Positions 43,601 to 55,600 of a DNA stretch of 64,000 nucleotides are shown here, piece by piece; position 1 is the first letter of the stretch; every line of letters starts with the position of its first letter. This DNA is from Adiantum capillus-veneris. Its lineage: Eukaryota > Streptophyta > Polypodiopsida > Polypodiales > Pteridaceae. A program made the position numbers and the translations under genes. The notes under the pieces were generated by a model. It saw only the letters and a program-made list of their open reading frames with translations, was not told the DNA's origin and made no database searches. The stretch lies in assembly GCA_014529385.2 (NCBI GenBank), contig CM043946.1, positions 16,387,077 through 16,451,076 on the forward strand. The letters are read 5' to 3'.

Positions 43601-45772
43601 GAGACAGTAATGTAAGCTCACAGACATTAATGACACTTTGTTGCCTCTTTTTAGTGGTGGAAATACGAATGTAAGTTCCAATGAGGCAAATGTACAGCCT
43701 ATGGGGGTTTCTGAAAATGTTCTAGATTAGCCTATTACTGATGCAGATGTACATGATGTACTTGATGAGGAAAGGGCTGAAAATGAGCAGGCTAGAGGTA
43801 TGCCAAAATGGCTGGTGCACACTTTGTGTCACAGTAAATTGGATGCACCTTTGTCTAGTCGTACTCGTTCAGGCTCTCTCCATGCATCTTATGCATCAGA
43901 TTGTTATGCTTTGGCTGTGTCTAGTTTACATGATGTTGAGGAGCCTCTATCTTTTGATGAAGCACAGAATTCAGAAAATTGGATGGCTGCCATGCAATCA
44001 GAATATGATGCACTTATAGAGAATGACACATGGACTTTATGTGATTTGCCTCCTGGCAAAAAGGCCATTGGTACGAAGTGGGTTTACAAGTTGAAACGCA
44101 AGCCGGATGGTGAGATCGATCGCCATAAGGCTCGACTTGTTGCAAAGGGTTATGCATAGCAAAAAGTCATAGATTATGAAGAGACTTTTCCTCCCACTTG
44201 TCGTATGACTACTATGCGTTTTCTATGTGCATCGGCAGATCATTTTGGTTGGGATGTACATCAATCAGACATTGTTACTGCTTTCTTGAATGGTGACATA
44301 TTTGAGGAAGTTTATGTAACGCAGCCTCGCGGTTTTGTCATAAAAGGACAAGAGGACAAAGTGTGCAGATGTAAGAAGGCTTTGTATGGGTTGAAGCAAT
44401 CTCCTCGTGCCTGGTATGAGAAAGCTGACACTCATTTGGTTAAACGAGGCTTTCATAACAGTCCAACAGAAAGCACATTGTATGTAAAGCGTGAGGGTGA
44501 TGTACTTCTCATTGTGGTTCTTTATGTTGATGATTTGCTGATCACTGGACCAAATGAGAGACATATTGCTGAATTTAAGGCTGATTTGAATGCTACTTTC
44601 AAGATGAAAGATTTGGGGCTGTTGCATCATTACTTGGGTATACAGTTTAAGCAGTGTGATGGTGGTATTGCCTTGTGTCAGAAAAGTTACATAGAGACAT
44701 TGCTATGTAAGTTTGGACTTGAGGATTGCAAACCTATTGCCACTCCCATGGAAACAGGTTTGAAGTTGAGTCTACATGATGCTGGTGATCCTGCTGATGT
44801 CACTCTTTACCAAACTGCTGTTGGCTGCCTCATTTATGTATGCAACACGAGGCCGGATATTCAGTTTGCAGTCTCACAGGTAGCAGATTTATGCATAGCC
44901 CAGGTTCTAAGCATTGGTAGGCTGTCAAGAGGATTTTCCGCTACCTTAGTGGCACTTTACATCTTGGCTTGTTTTATCCCAAGGGGGGATCATTGCCGCC
45001 AGACTTACATGCTTTTTCGGACTCAGATTGGGCTGGTTGTTTTGACATGCGAGTGTCCACAAGTGGTTTTTGTTTCCAGTTCATGTATATCATGGTTGAG
45101 AAAGAAGCAACCTACTGTGTCCACTTCGAGTTGTGAGGCTAAGTACAGGGCAGTCTTCACAGCTACGGTTGAGTGTGTATGGCTCAGACGCCTTATGGCT
45201 GATTTGGGTGTTGGACAGGACACTGCAAACACTATCTACACTAACAGTCAGAGCGCATTGGTAGTTGCGAGGAACCCAGTTTTTCATGCTCGCACAAAGC
45301 ACATTGAGGTGCATTACCACTATGTCAGGGAGAGGCTCTCAGCAGGAGAGATCAGCTTGGCTTATGTGCCAACACAGGACAACCTTGCAGATCTTTTCAC
45401 AAAGGCATTGTCTCGTGAGAAGCTTGAAGCTTTCCGCAAAGCTTTGGGCTTACTCCCCTTTGTGGACTGATCATGTCCTCAGGGCATGGCACTTCCCTTT
45501 ACTCATGTGCCAGCTCTCATTCACCGCATCACTCCAGGGGGGATTTGTTACCATATACATGTGGTAGTGATGTGTGTGAACACACTAGGACCGCCGGGGC
45601 ATTTTTTCCCTCTTTAGGAGATTTTTCCCCCCGTGCATTGTATATACGCCCATCACTCTAGGGCTATCCATCTTTCCATTGCACACTAAGTAAAACACTC
45701 TCTATTGTGTGCCTTGAGCTTCCTTCGTATTCTCCAAGCTGTGTGTGTTTCTTTGCAACCCTAATTCCAACG
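40616..45772 (+). mobile_element. Ty1/copia LTR retrotransposon, Copia-2
   Basis: 5,157 bases, with LTRs of 227 bases (40,616-40,842 and 45,546-45,772) and 5-bp target duplication TATAT (40,611-40,615 and 45,773-45,777). The LTRs differ by about four substitutions and two single-base indels; the last base of the 3' LTR is G instead of A. PBS TGGTATCAGAGG at 40,845-40,856; purine tract AGGGGGGATT before the 3' LTR. It splits Penelope-like element 1. Confidence 0.95.
41206..45470 (+). pseudogene. Copia-2 gag-pol, interrupted
   Basis: ATG 41,206 (MAHNNNTDVFKM) begins Gag; the frame shifts at about 41,275. The zinc knuckle is degenerate (CHYCKANLIKSC, the His is lost). Protease keeps YFDSGATKHIT, then the frame shifts near 42,420. 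Stop at 42,799 in the pre-integrase region. Integrase keeps TFIDDYSRHAWV, SDRGREY and PQQNGVAERKN. Frame change near 43,455; stop at 44,157. Reverse transcriptase keeps SDIVTAFLNGD, LYGLKQSPRAW and LYVDDLLITG. Two compensating frameshifts (about 44,880 and 45,085) replace about 65 residues at the start of RNase H, so the 421-codon ORF looks intact but is not. The C-terminus STSSCEAKYRA and FHARTKHIEVHYH is normal. Confidence 0.93.
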
Positions 45773-47177
45773 TATATTTCCAAACGATAGGTATAACCAA
45801 AGTCCCTATTTCATGGAAAAAGATATATTAGACGAAATTGAATTTATCCAAAAACACATTTTTATATGTGGTTTGGATAAAACTCAAACTCCTGTCTTTA
45901 TTTGAGAACGAATCATTAGACTATACGCAAAGAATAGATTAAATTCTTCAGAATTCATATCGATAAACGAATGCAATAACACCATCATCTCACTCATTAA
46001 TACACAATGCAAGGAGTTTAATATTATACCTTCTCATGATAGAGGTCTTCCCTATATTATGGGAAATTACAAAATTCACAAAATAGAGTTTTGTTGGATA
46101 ACAAATGCCCATGATTGTGTATTTTCTCCTGTGGCTAGTAAGATCACTAACTCCTACATGGTTTATCTATTGGGCTTATTGAATATACTGAGAATTTTCA
46201 AAAAAACCTTCAAACATTTGCAAAAGTGAATACAAATGCATATTGGGTCATTAACAACCAATATGATGCTTTGATAAACCTCCCCAAACTAATTTACGAT
46301 GTTCATACGTATGATATTAAAGCTTGTTATGAAGCAATTCCTCACCATAGGAAGCATAGCCGGATGGAGTCCTTGGATAACATTAAAAGACTAGTGATTG
46401 GGCAAGGCTATAAAGGGTTTAAACCATCTAGGAGTAAAATCACCCTTACAAAAAAGAAGTCGGAAGTGAAATGGTCCTTTGAATTTTTTGCAACTTTAAA
46501 TATCTTTGTGTTAGATAATTGTTTCTCACGGTTAGGATCTGATATTTAACGACAAACTAGAGGAATTCCAATGGGATACTCATGTTATCCTTTATGGTGC
46601 AATCGAACTGGAATATATTAGAAAATTATCTAGACTCAAAAGGAATGATATGCTTTTAGCTTTCTTACACTCTAATTTGGTATATGGATGATCTTCTTTT
46701 CATAAATAACACATGTGTTGCAAGCTGCATGAATCATAACAAACCCTTGTCCCCTGAGGACCCCTTTACAATTTATCCATTGGATATCATTTTCGTAAAA
46801 ATGACTCATACAAAAGTTGGCTCTACATTAAAATATAAAAAAATCTACAGAGTCCTTTTATCGGAGAATACACTACGGAAACATCATGGAAGAAAGATGC
46901 ATTACCAGGACACCAAGTATCATTCATACAAGCGGCCAGTAATCGCCCTACACAGTTAGCATACAAAGTATGTGTGTCACAGATCTTACCCATCATTTAT
47001 AATGCTTCATGTGTAGTTAAAGCATTCAAGGATTTGCAACGACTGAGCTTTATGTTTGCTTCGAACGGATTCAAAAGAACACGCATCATAACATTAATCA
47101 CACAGTTTCTAGTGAAAGGTAACTTCCTGGGTATCAAATTCAAGATCAAATCTTTGATAAATTTACTAAATGAATAA
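45773..47177 (+). pseudogene. Penelope-like element 1, reverse transcriptase part
   Basis: Continues from 40,615 across the Copia-2 insertion. Pieces in several frames: IPSHDRGLPYIMGNYKIHK with CVFSPVASKITNSYM (RT1-2), TYDIKACYEAIPHH (RT3, the first catalytic Asp), RGIPMGYSCYP (RT4), YMDDLLFIN (RT5, DD box) and a C-terminal thumb-like region ending near 47,177. KIHK, an IP-type Y-x-IP and a Y-DD box together are diagnostic of Penelope-like RTs, which lack the LTR/integrase machinery. Multiple stops. Confidence 0.7.
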
Positions 47178-47725
47178 GAAACGAAGCAGGACGTACATAA
47201 TTATGAGAATAATACGATAAAAACCTCTGAAGCAATCGAGTTGGATGCAGGAGAGTAACCAGAAAAGCGAGAACACACAATGACAGAAAGGATTGCGGAC
47301 AGAAATAGCAAGTCAGCACACAATATGATGGCGACTTCTTATTAAGTTTTTCTTTTTTCATATGTAACTCATATAAAGTGTATGGAACTTTTTTCTCAAT
47401 AGAAGTCTGGTTTTTTAACCCCAACAATGGAAAGGGTACCACGACATTTGTACAAAGGTTTTTTTTGACAATAAACATTCAAAGACAAATTGTCACCAGA
47501 GGTGTTGCAGTAATAATCATGGATATTATGGTTAGCATACGAATTGATATTGTGTACTGTTGGATAAAGTATAATTAGACAAACACCATATGTTGGAAAG
47601 GCTGATACTAATTTAAGAAAGGCGAACTGTGGTATAAGACAAACTCAAGTTTTACATTGGCGGGGGATATGTCCACTTGATGGGCTATCCCCCACCAAAT
47701 GGGCATACTCCCAGGGTTGGGGGTG

Positions 47726-47892
<167 letters not shown>

Positions 47893-48395
47893 TTTTCAAA
47901 TACATAACATGGTTTTTTAACCTTACTCTCAGTGGTGATACTCTGACAAATCCAATCTTACTCATTTAAGGCTTGTGTGCATACAGCACCCCTAACCTCT
48001 CAAATAACACCTTCAAATTGGCTAATTTGCGCTAACAATCCACCATAGCACACCGAACTGACACCTCGTACCTTACAAGAAATACCCTTCAACATAAACA
48101 CACCCACACTGCTCAACTCACCCTTTTCGACTCACAAAACACCCCAATTCTATCCTTCTAGTGACACCCTTCAAGCTACAGGCAAACCCTCTACAAACAC
48201 CTGCAAATACACAAGGAGCAAGCGAAAAAAGGGGGGATGGGGAGAAGCAACACAAGATGTAGGTGCTAACACTTGGTATTATTGCATAGGGGGGTAGTAC
48301 AAAAGAATATGAAACTCACAATATTAATAACAACCAAGCGTGCAGAACACTCAAATTTGATTACGGGATAGGGTGGAGGGAGTTTAGAAAAAAAG
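47893..48395. other. Unassigned spacer
   Basis: No supported gene. The stretch 47,990-48,200 is rich in ACACCC/ACCCCTTC on the + strand but shows no regular period. Confidence 0.4.
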
Positions 48396-48396
48396 G

Positions 48397-48416
48397 GCGG
48401 GGGGGGGGGGGGGGGT

Positions 48417-48448
<32 letters not shown>

Positions 48449-48449
48449 G
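48397..48449. repeat. (G)n homopolymer
   Basis: About 50 bases of almost pure G with single A/C/T interruptions. Pro-rich ORFs on the minus strand are repeat translations. A C tract lies at 50,665-50,690. Sequencing length here is unreliable. Confidence 0.9.
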
Positions 48450-48461
48450 TGGTGTGGTAAA

Positions 48462-48515
48462 GGATTATACAACCAAACGCGTTTCGCTCTTTAGAAAGCT
48501 CATCAGTGGTATTCC
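48462..48515 (-). ncRNA. Hammerhead ribozyme motif (type I, short helix III)
   Basis: Read on the minus strand: helix I 5' strand GGAATACCA (48,515-48,507), core CTGATGA (48,506-48,500), helix II GCTTT-CTAA-AGAGC closing five pairs (48,499-48,486 overall), GAAA (48,485-48,482), helix III self-complementary ACGCGT, cleavage triplet GTT, then helix I 3' strand TGGT-(loop)-TAATCC. The predicted cut is between 48,476 and 48,475. ACCA/TGGT pairs perfectly, then an internal loop and a second partial stem follow, as in natural type I hammerheads. A palindromic short helix III suggests activity as a dimer. Hammerheads are known in Penelope-like elements, and one lies next door. Activity is untested. 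Confidence 0.7.
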
Positions 48516-48539
48516 AAGGGAGCTTGGAAAGGGAAGAAG

Positions 48540-48803
48540 ACTTTTTGGGAGAGTAGTCTGAGGGTTGTTTAAGTAGGGGAGGTTGAGTGCAAGTTTTTGG
48601 GAGAGAGCAAAAAAGGTGGGAAACCAAATTTCAATTTTGAAAGGTTAAAAAAGGTGTGAACTTTTCTTGAGTGAGTTAGTTATTAGAAAAGAAGGGTCTT
48701 TTTTGTTAGGGTGAAACAGAGAAAGAGGAGCAATCATGTGTGAGCTTGCTGAGCGGGGCGGGCTAACAAAAATTTGTACGAGAGAGAGAGTTGTAAAATT
48801 AGG
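48540..48803. repeat. PLE-2 left inverted repeat
   Basis: About 264 bases that match 51,014-51,281 in inverse orientation at roughly 90% by eye. It includes the start codon region of the RT ORF. Penelope-like elements often carry pseudo-LTRs in direct or inverted orientation. Confidence 0.85.
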
Positions 48804-50544
48804 GCACAACCTCACCTCACGCCCCCTCACTTTTAATGAAAAGAAATGTTTAAGCCCGAGTCTCAAATACATCCCACCACCTCCTAATCCTACACCCAAA
48901 ACCCTCATAGAAGCACATAAGACCTTAGAAAGGAAACTACAACTTAAAGAGTTTTTCAAAACCAAAGAAACCCCCTCCGTGTCTCCATATAAAATTCCCA
49001 GCCCCTATTGGAAACCACCTAAAGAGAATCCCACTCTAGAAACTATCTCCAAGTTAAACCTTCTTCACCTTCAACAACAATTGGAATCATACAACACTCC
49101 TTGCTCAAAACTCCCCAAATTTGTACATCTAGCCCTAAAATGTCTCTCAATAGACAACTCCATTGTCATCAAACCCGCCGACAAAAACCTTGGACTCACT
49201 ATTCTCTTGAAAGAATGGTATGAGAATGAGGCACTTAGACAACTCAATGACCCCATCACCTATCAACCAATCACCCCACCTTCTCATAATTACTTAGTCT
49301 CTCTCCTCTCTACCATCATATATAAATACACCCTCCTGCCCATGGAACAACGTGCCTTCATCTTTGCATCCCTCTCTAAACCTTTCAAACCTTGCCAAAT
49401 CTACTTTCTTCCTAAATTGCATAAACCTTCCCTGGTTGCAAGACCCATTTGTTCCTACAAAGTCTATCTCTTTGAAAATGCATCCAAATGGCTCCATATG
49501 GAGCTATACCCGATTCTCTTAGATTAAAAAAAACACCTAAAAAAATATTCCCTCTCCCTAATCAAAGACCTATGCAATACTCGTTTTCCACCAAGCTCTC
49601 TCCTCTTTACCTTTGTCGTAAACTCTCTATACCCTAGCATCCCTATAGACCAAGGACTCCATGCCCTAAAAACAACTATTTGCAAGCACTTTGACCCTCC
49701 AAAAACCAACTTCATCATCTCTCTCTCTACCCTCATCCTCACACAACACTACATCGGGTTCAAAAACAAAGTTTTCAAGAAAATCAAGGACACATCTATG
49801 GGATCAAATTTTTCCGTAGTCTACGCTTGTCTCTTCCTTTGCCGCATAGAGTCCTAATCCTCACTCCTTCATAACCCAAACCTAGCATATTTTAAAAGGT
49901 TCATTGATGATGGCTTTGGAGTATGGACAGGCCCTTTAGAATCATAAACAATTACCCTCAACACATATGCAGGACCATTGCATGAACACATCAAAATTAC
50001 CCCGTGTATCTCTATCAATCAAGCCACAATCCTAGACATACACTTCTTTAAGGGGCCCAATTTTCTAGCTCATGGAATTCTAGATTCTAAATGCTACCAA
50101 AAACCCCTAAATTATTTCCACTACATACCATGGATATCTTGGCATCCAACCCACCAAAAAATAGCCTTTATCAAATCAGAACTCAGAAGATACATTGTGA
50201 GGGAAAGCTCCTTTGAACACTACCTAGCCACAAGGAACCTCTTTTTTATCAGACTTAGGAAAAGAGGCTATCCTAGGGAAGTGCTCCTTAGGATTTTCAA
50301 CTCAATCTCCTATTTGGAAAGAAACAACCTCTTAAATAAACCCTCTCCAATCAAAAAACCTCCCCCAATCATTTTCAAATTACCTTTTACCCGAGAAACT
50401 AGAAAACTAAAACCCTCCTTATTAATTGGGAAACCTATACATCAAGCTTGCCAAAACTCTCCTAACCTCTCCCACTTAGAAAAACCCGTCACATGTTGTA
50501 CCACTGGACCTAACTTACACACACTCCTTAAAAAACAATCCTAA
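48736..50544 (+). pseudogene. Penelope-like element 2 reverse transcriptase
   Basis: ATG 48,736 opens 263 codons, then a stop (about 49,525) and further frames continue to 50,544. Motifs in order: IVIKPADKNLGLTILLKEWY, IYFLPKLHKPSLVARPICS (RT1-2 of PLEs), then NSLYPSIPID (RT3), KDTSMGSNFSVVYACLFL (RT4) and FKRFIDDGFGVW (RT5, catalytic DD), ILDIHFFKG, YQKPLNYFHYIPW--WHP and RGYPREVLLRI (thumb). No GIY-YIG nuclease is visible downstream before the right inverted repeat, so this is an endonuclease-lacking or truncated copy. Stops within RT3-RT5 (for example near 49,856 and 49,946) make it inactive. Confidence 0.88.
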
Positions 50545-50664
50545 TGCATACCAAGGTCAACATGCCCAAACTTACCCTCGTTTGATTTGCTTTACAATTT
50601 GTACAGGATAATGGTATCACTATTTCGGTTCATTCTTCACTGCATGACTCCCTAGGGGATCAAC

Positions 50665-50666
50665 CT

Positions 50667-50690
<24 letters not shown>
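50665..50690. repeat. (C)n homopolymer
   Basis: About 25 consecutive C followed by a CT/T-rich stretch. Confidence 0.9.
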
Positions 50691-50698
<8 letters not shown>

Positions 50699-51013
50699 TC
50701 CTTCCGCTTTTTTTTTGGGAACCAGTTTATACCCACACCCCGTTTTTGGTAACCATTATATACCCACCCATCCCCCCCCTCCCTTTTTAACCCAGACTTA
50801 TGGGTAAAACCGAAAAAGCTTTTTGGCCCGATGCTCTTCCCTATACCCTATAAGTGGCTCACATCCCACTTGCCTCTTGTAACTAAAATGTTATCAAACC
50901 AAAGGAATTCTCTACCTACCATTCTCAAATAATTTCCTAAATCTTATGCGTATCTTGTGTGTTATTGTTCCTGCTCGCGTAAGAATAATTTCTGCCTACC
51001 AAACGTTGCTATT

Positions 51014-51281
51014 ACCCTAATTTTACAACTCTCTCTCGTACAAAAAAATTTTAGTCCGCCCCGCTCAACAAGCTCACACATGATCGCTCCTCTTTCTCTG
51101 TTCACACCCTAACTAAAAAACCCCTCTTTTCTAATAACTAACTCACTCAAGAAAAGTTCACACCTTTTTTAACCTTTCAAAATTGAAATTTGGTTTCCTA
51201 CCTTTTTTGCTCCCTCCCAAAACTTGCACTCAACCTCCCCTACTCAAACAACCCTCACACTCCTCACCCAAAAACTCTGTT
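51014..51281. repeat. PLE-2 right inverted repeat
   Basis: Inverse of 48,540-48,803. Similarity stops before the part of the left unit that carries the hammerhead, so this copy is truncated there. Confidence 0.85.
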
Positions 51282-51714
51282 GAGCAAGCAATGATTAAGT
51301 TAGGCCAGAGTAGGTCAATTGGATTCGCACATATATAGCAAGGGTAAAATGGCCATAAATTGGTCAAAAAAAGCCAAAAAATTAACTAATAAGTACTCAA
51401 AATGCCACATCATTGACATGTTCATGATTGATCAAGATATATGTGAATTTTTAGAGTAAAGGATAACTCTTTTGGAAATATAAGAAGGGACATATAGCAG
51501 TTCTAAGGGAGGGTCCTAATGCAATCTTGTGTTGCTTTCACTACATGTTTGAGGTTGTGAGGCTGCCAATTAGGGTTTTCCCTCCTAAAATAATCACTTT
51601 GACTTCTCCACTGAAGTTTTGAAGATTCCATGAAATGGTCACGACGAAGAATTGAAGCGATAATTTAAGGTTTTTATCAACGCTCGTGCAACCAAACTTG
51701 GTTGGTGATAGTAA
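51282..51714. other. Unassigned spacer
   Basis: No gene or clear repeat recognised. Confidence 0.4.
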
Positions 51715-52180
51715 CGGACACATGCAGTGATGTGTATGTTGAGAGGTGCATGTTGGAGTACTAAAGCTGGTGTGGAATACATAGGGAGGCAAGTGATAGT
51801 GGAGATGTATGCTTAATGCGGTTTTTAAGGCCAAGAAGGCTTCAAAATGGGCTTGTGAGGATGGCAAGTCTAGGTGTCTAAATTCTTGAGACTATGCTTT
51901 GGAATGTGTTGTTTGAGATGCTCGAGAGGCTAGTTCAAACGGCTCCTCAAATGGAGCTATTAAGAGAAATTTATGACGACTTGGAGTTCAAAGTGGTTTG
52001 TAGATCCCCGACGAACAATGAAAGTGGGGACAATTGGCCAAAGCTAACGTCAAAGCATAGATGCAAAGTAATCAAGTTGTGGAGCATGCTGGTCTTTTTG
52101 GATCATCAATCAGAGCTCGAACGGGCAAGTTATGAACAAATGAAAATTTTCAAGGGGGTTAGTTATGTGCCCAATTGACT
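51715..52180. repeat. Dispersed repeat, copy 1
   Basis: Patchy similarity to 62,608-62,960: GTGATGTGTATG, then AGGCAAGTGA-AGTGGAGATG, then GGAATGT and ATGGAGCT-T-AAG in the same order. Unrecognised family, probably a non-coding transposon derivative. Confidence 0.6.
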
Positions 52181-52356
52181 GTATTGGTAGACGTGTCTTT
52201 TGGTAGTTTTCTGGCCTCGACTAGGTTGTGATTATTTTTTGCAATGTATAAGACAATACAATTCTATGAATTGTCAATCAAAGTCATGAAGGCCGTCATA
52301 CAAGCGGTTGAAGTCAACAATAGTTGCCAACCGAGTGGTGCCATCGCTTTCCTTGC

Positions 52357-54555
52357 TAGATTACCCTTGCTATAGTTTTTCCAGGTGAACTCCCTATCAT
52401 CCTAGCATACCACAACTAATTATCTGCTTTAGGGAATCCAAAGCTTTCTGCTTGGTCCCCCATTACCGTAATTCCTTTGGCCAAAAATCTATCATCCACG
52501 AATTCGACCACGTTAAAATCCCCAATTAAAATTAGGGGATCTTGAAGTACAACAAGAAATTTTCAGATTTTGGTACGATCAGCCATCGGACCTCCAGCAT
52601 AGACCACAACTAGTCTGGCATTAACTGGATGAGGGATGAAAGATGAATACCAGTTGTGTCCTGAGATATTTTAGTACGATCAGCCATCAAACCTCAACGT
52701 AGATCCCAGCTAGTCTGGAATTAACAGGGCGAGGGATAAAAGTTGAACACCAATTGTGTCCTGAGAGAGGAGCAATGTTGTAGCACCAAAACTCTTTGGG
52801 GACACCTAGGACACATCCTTTCAATCCATGAGAGTGAAAATCATGGATCCAGAAGTGTTTGTTAGATATGGCATCCAACGCAGAGGTCAAGTTTTGACCA
52901 GAGGTCTTGACTTCTTGGAGGACATGAAACTCTGAAGGATTATTGCGAACCCAGGAGGCAATCCTCTTCACTTTGTTTGGGTCTCAGAGGCCCTTGACAT
53001 TCCACGAGAGGAATTTCATTTAGTAACTCTTATTTTTTTGTTGTTGCTTGCTCGCTTGCCTAGGTGGAGTCAAAGCCACGTTGGCATGGTTTCTTTTGTT
53101 GTCCTTCAAAACCTCCATGGGGGTGGGACCATTTGGGATAGGAACCAGGGCCATTTCATCAACGAGAATATTCTCTTTATTGAGATCAAGAAGAGATTGG
53201 TTGTCAAGTGCATTAACTTCGTCTTCTAGACTTGTATCTGCAGGAGGTTGTTGAGCTTGAGTGGGGGAATGAATTCCCCGTAATCGTCTGAATCAGAGTC
53301 TACGAACTCATGCAGTTTGGCCAGGATATCAAAACTATTGGGGGGTTTGCTTTGAGATCTTGTCTCTTGGCTGGATTAGCTTTATTAGTAGACTTGTTTT
53401 GTACGAGGCCTCCCTTGTTTTGGGGGGTTGGTTGGGTGAGCAGATTTACAGTTTCTGACTAGAGGGTCAGACCTGTGCTTGAGGGCTAGGTGCACGGGGG
53501 AGGGGGGAGCTTTGAGAGGGAAGGCTCTCACAAAGTGGCCTCGTTTGCCACACAAGAAACAAGTGTCTAGGAGATACTTGTATTCAATGGGTTGGTCAAT
53601 GACTTCACCATCATCAACTCTAATTTCGATTGAGGGAGGAAGCTGGTCTGGTTGGGAGATGTCCATCTCCACCAGAACTTGAGGGTGCCAGGCTGGGTTA
53701 TAAAAGTCTTATCTTGGCCGGCCTCCTAAGACTTCACCAAGCTGACCTGCAATCAGGTCCAGATGGCAGTATAGATGCAGAGAGGATTAGTAAACTCCAC
53801 CCACACAGAGTAGAACTCTTTATTTCATCGAAACAGACAAAGCGGGGAATTTGTTATTACCCAATGACGTAGCTCAAGGCTTGGAATGCCATTTCCGGCT
53901 CCCGAAAGACAAATAGAAAGTGGTTCTTGGGGAGAAACTGGATGGATTCAACTTCTAGACCAGACGTCCATTGGTGCTTCACCCAGGCTTGATAATGTCG
54001 ACGGGGGATGGGGGCCTGCCAGGAGCACTACTAGAACCTTGCTTTCGAACTCCCTTTCGACTTTTCTGACTTGAACAGACGGTAAAAGAATCGAGGGCTT
54101 ACCTTCAGCAGCTTGTTCATTTCTAGTCTGAGGATTTAAATAGCCTGGTCTGCATTGAATCTCCAAGGGGGGCTCATGTACGTCTCTTTCGGGAGGAGTT
54201 CCAACAGCTTCTTGATGTCCTCCTCCTTGTTGGCAGGGAGGGACGGTGCCATCCTGGAATTTGTTTTCTTGTAGGAGCTATTGACGAGCAGAAAGGGCCT
54301 GGACAAGTTTCTCTGCTAACTCCGAGGGAAGCACCTTTGCAATCAAAGGATCGGTGCTTGACAGGGCTTGGGGAGGGCCAATGGGCGCCAGGTGGGCAGA
54401 TGGGACATTGGGTAGTAGAAGTGACGTACTATGAGGAAGGGCGTTAGCTGCATCCCATGCATTGGGGGAGGACAGTGATATGAGGGGAAAGGGGGGTGTT
54501 GGGGAAATGAAGACGGGACCATCCTGCCCTCACAGGCAGGTACGAAAGGGGCTTA
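52357..54555 (-). mobile_element. LINE fragment, copy 2 (ORF1 and endonuclease only)
   Basis: Collinear with 18,394-20,452. ORF1 knuckle CFLCGKRGHFVRAFP at 53,385-53,672 (last Cys changed to Phe) and endonuclease pieces at 52,687-52,971 (VLQEVKTSGQNLTSALDAI). The 3' end (left) stops at the same place as copy 1, and the reverse transcriptase is missing in both. A tandem duplication of about 105 bases lies at about 52,570-52,775. Confidence 0.75.
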
Positions 54556-54850
54556 GCCATGTTTATGTTGATAGTTTCCTTTTCTTTTTTTGTTGTGAGT
54601 GCATGTATGCGTGTGTGCATGTTTTCTTATGTGTGTATGCATGGTGTATATGTGTTGTGAGTATGTAAAGTTGTGCACTGAATGCGTATGTTTGAGAGTG
54701 TGAGTATATGCGTTTTATACGTGTCGGTGCCTGTGTGTGTACATGCATATATATATATATATATATGAGATTGTGTGTGTGTATGTGGGTGAGTGTGTGT
54801 GTGAATATAGTGTGTTGGTAGTTGTGTGTGGGAACGGGAGTGTAATGGGA

Positions 54851-54889
<39 letters not shown>

Positions 54890-55047
54890 CTACCTACGTG
54901 CAGGCGTAGAGAACGGGGGGGATTATAGGAGGTCGCGAGCAAGCGGGGGAGGTGGCGAGGGTGTCTGAGGGGTGAGAGGGGATGATGGGAGATGGTGTGT
55001 GTGTGTGTGCGTGTGTGTGTAGAGTGGGGGTGTAGTGAATGCAGGTA

Positions 55048-55089
<42 letters not shown>

Positions 55090-55120
55090 ATCTTCATGCG
55101 CCTTCAGGCCTGTCTGTGCC

Positions 55121-55219
<99 letters not shown>

Positions 55220-55247
55220 GATGAGGAGAGAAGAGAGAGAGAGGAGA

Positions 55248-55283
<36 letters not shown>

Positions 55284-55600
55284 GAGAGAGAGAGGAGAGC
55301 GAGGGGGATGGCGGGGCTGAGAAGGTGAGGGAGAGGGTTAGGGAGTTGAGAGTAGGTGTGTGTGTATAGGGGAGAGAGAGGACCTGATGGGAAATGGTGG
55401 TCTTTGGGCTTATGGTCTGGAGCGGGAGAGAGAAAGAGAGAGAGAGTGTAAACTTCATGCGCCTTCGGGCTATGTGCAAGGGAGAGAGATTGGGGGGGGG
55501 GGGGGGGGGGGGGGGGTAGGGTTTGCTTTCGGCCGACCCTAATCGAGGAAGGGGGGGGGAGTTAAATGGGTCAAGGATGGGATTTGAAGGAAAGGGGAGA
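54556..55600. repeat. Microsatellite cluster (GT, AT, GA, CA, G)
   Basis: GT-rich (54,600-54,830), AT (54,747-54,766 and about 54,856-54,884), GA (55,051-55,085), CA (55,122-55,170), GA (55,175-55,212), imperfect GA to 55,300 and poly-G (about 55,492-55,516). Ser/Leu and His/Thr ORFs here are artefacts. Confidence 0.92.

Noticed and set aside
48266-48627. Proline-rich ORFs
   Set aside because: They arise from the poly-G homopolymer read on the minus strand.
54715-55479. 254-codon minus-strand ORF
   Set aside because: It consists almost wholly of CT, GT and AT microsatellite translation.
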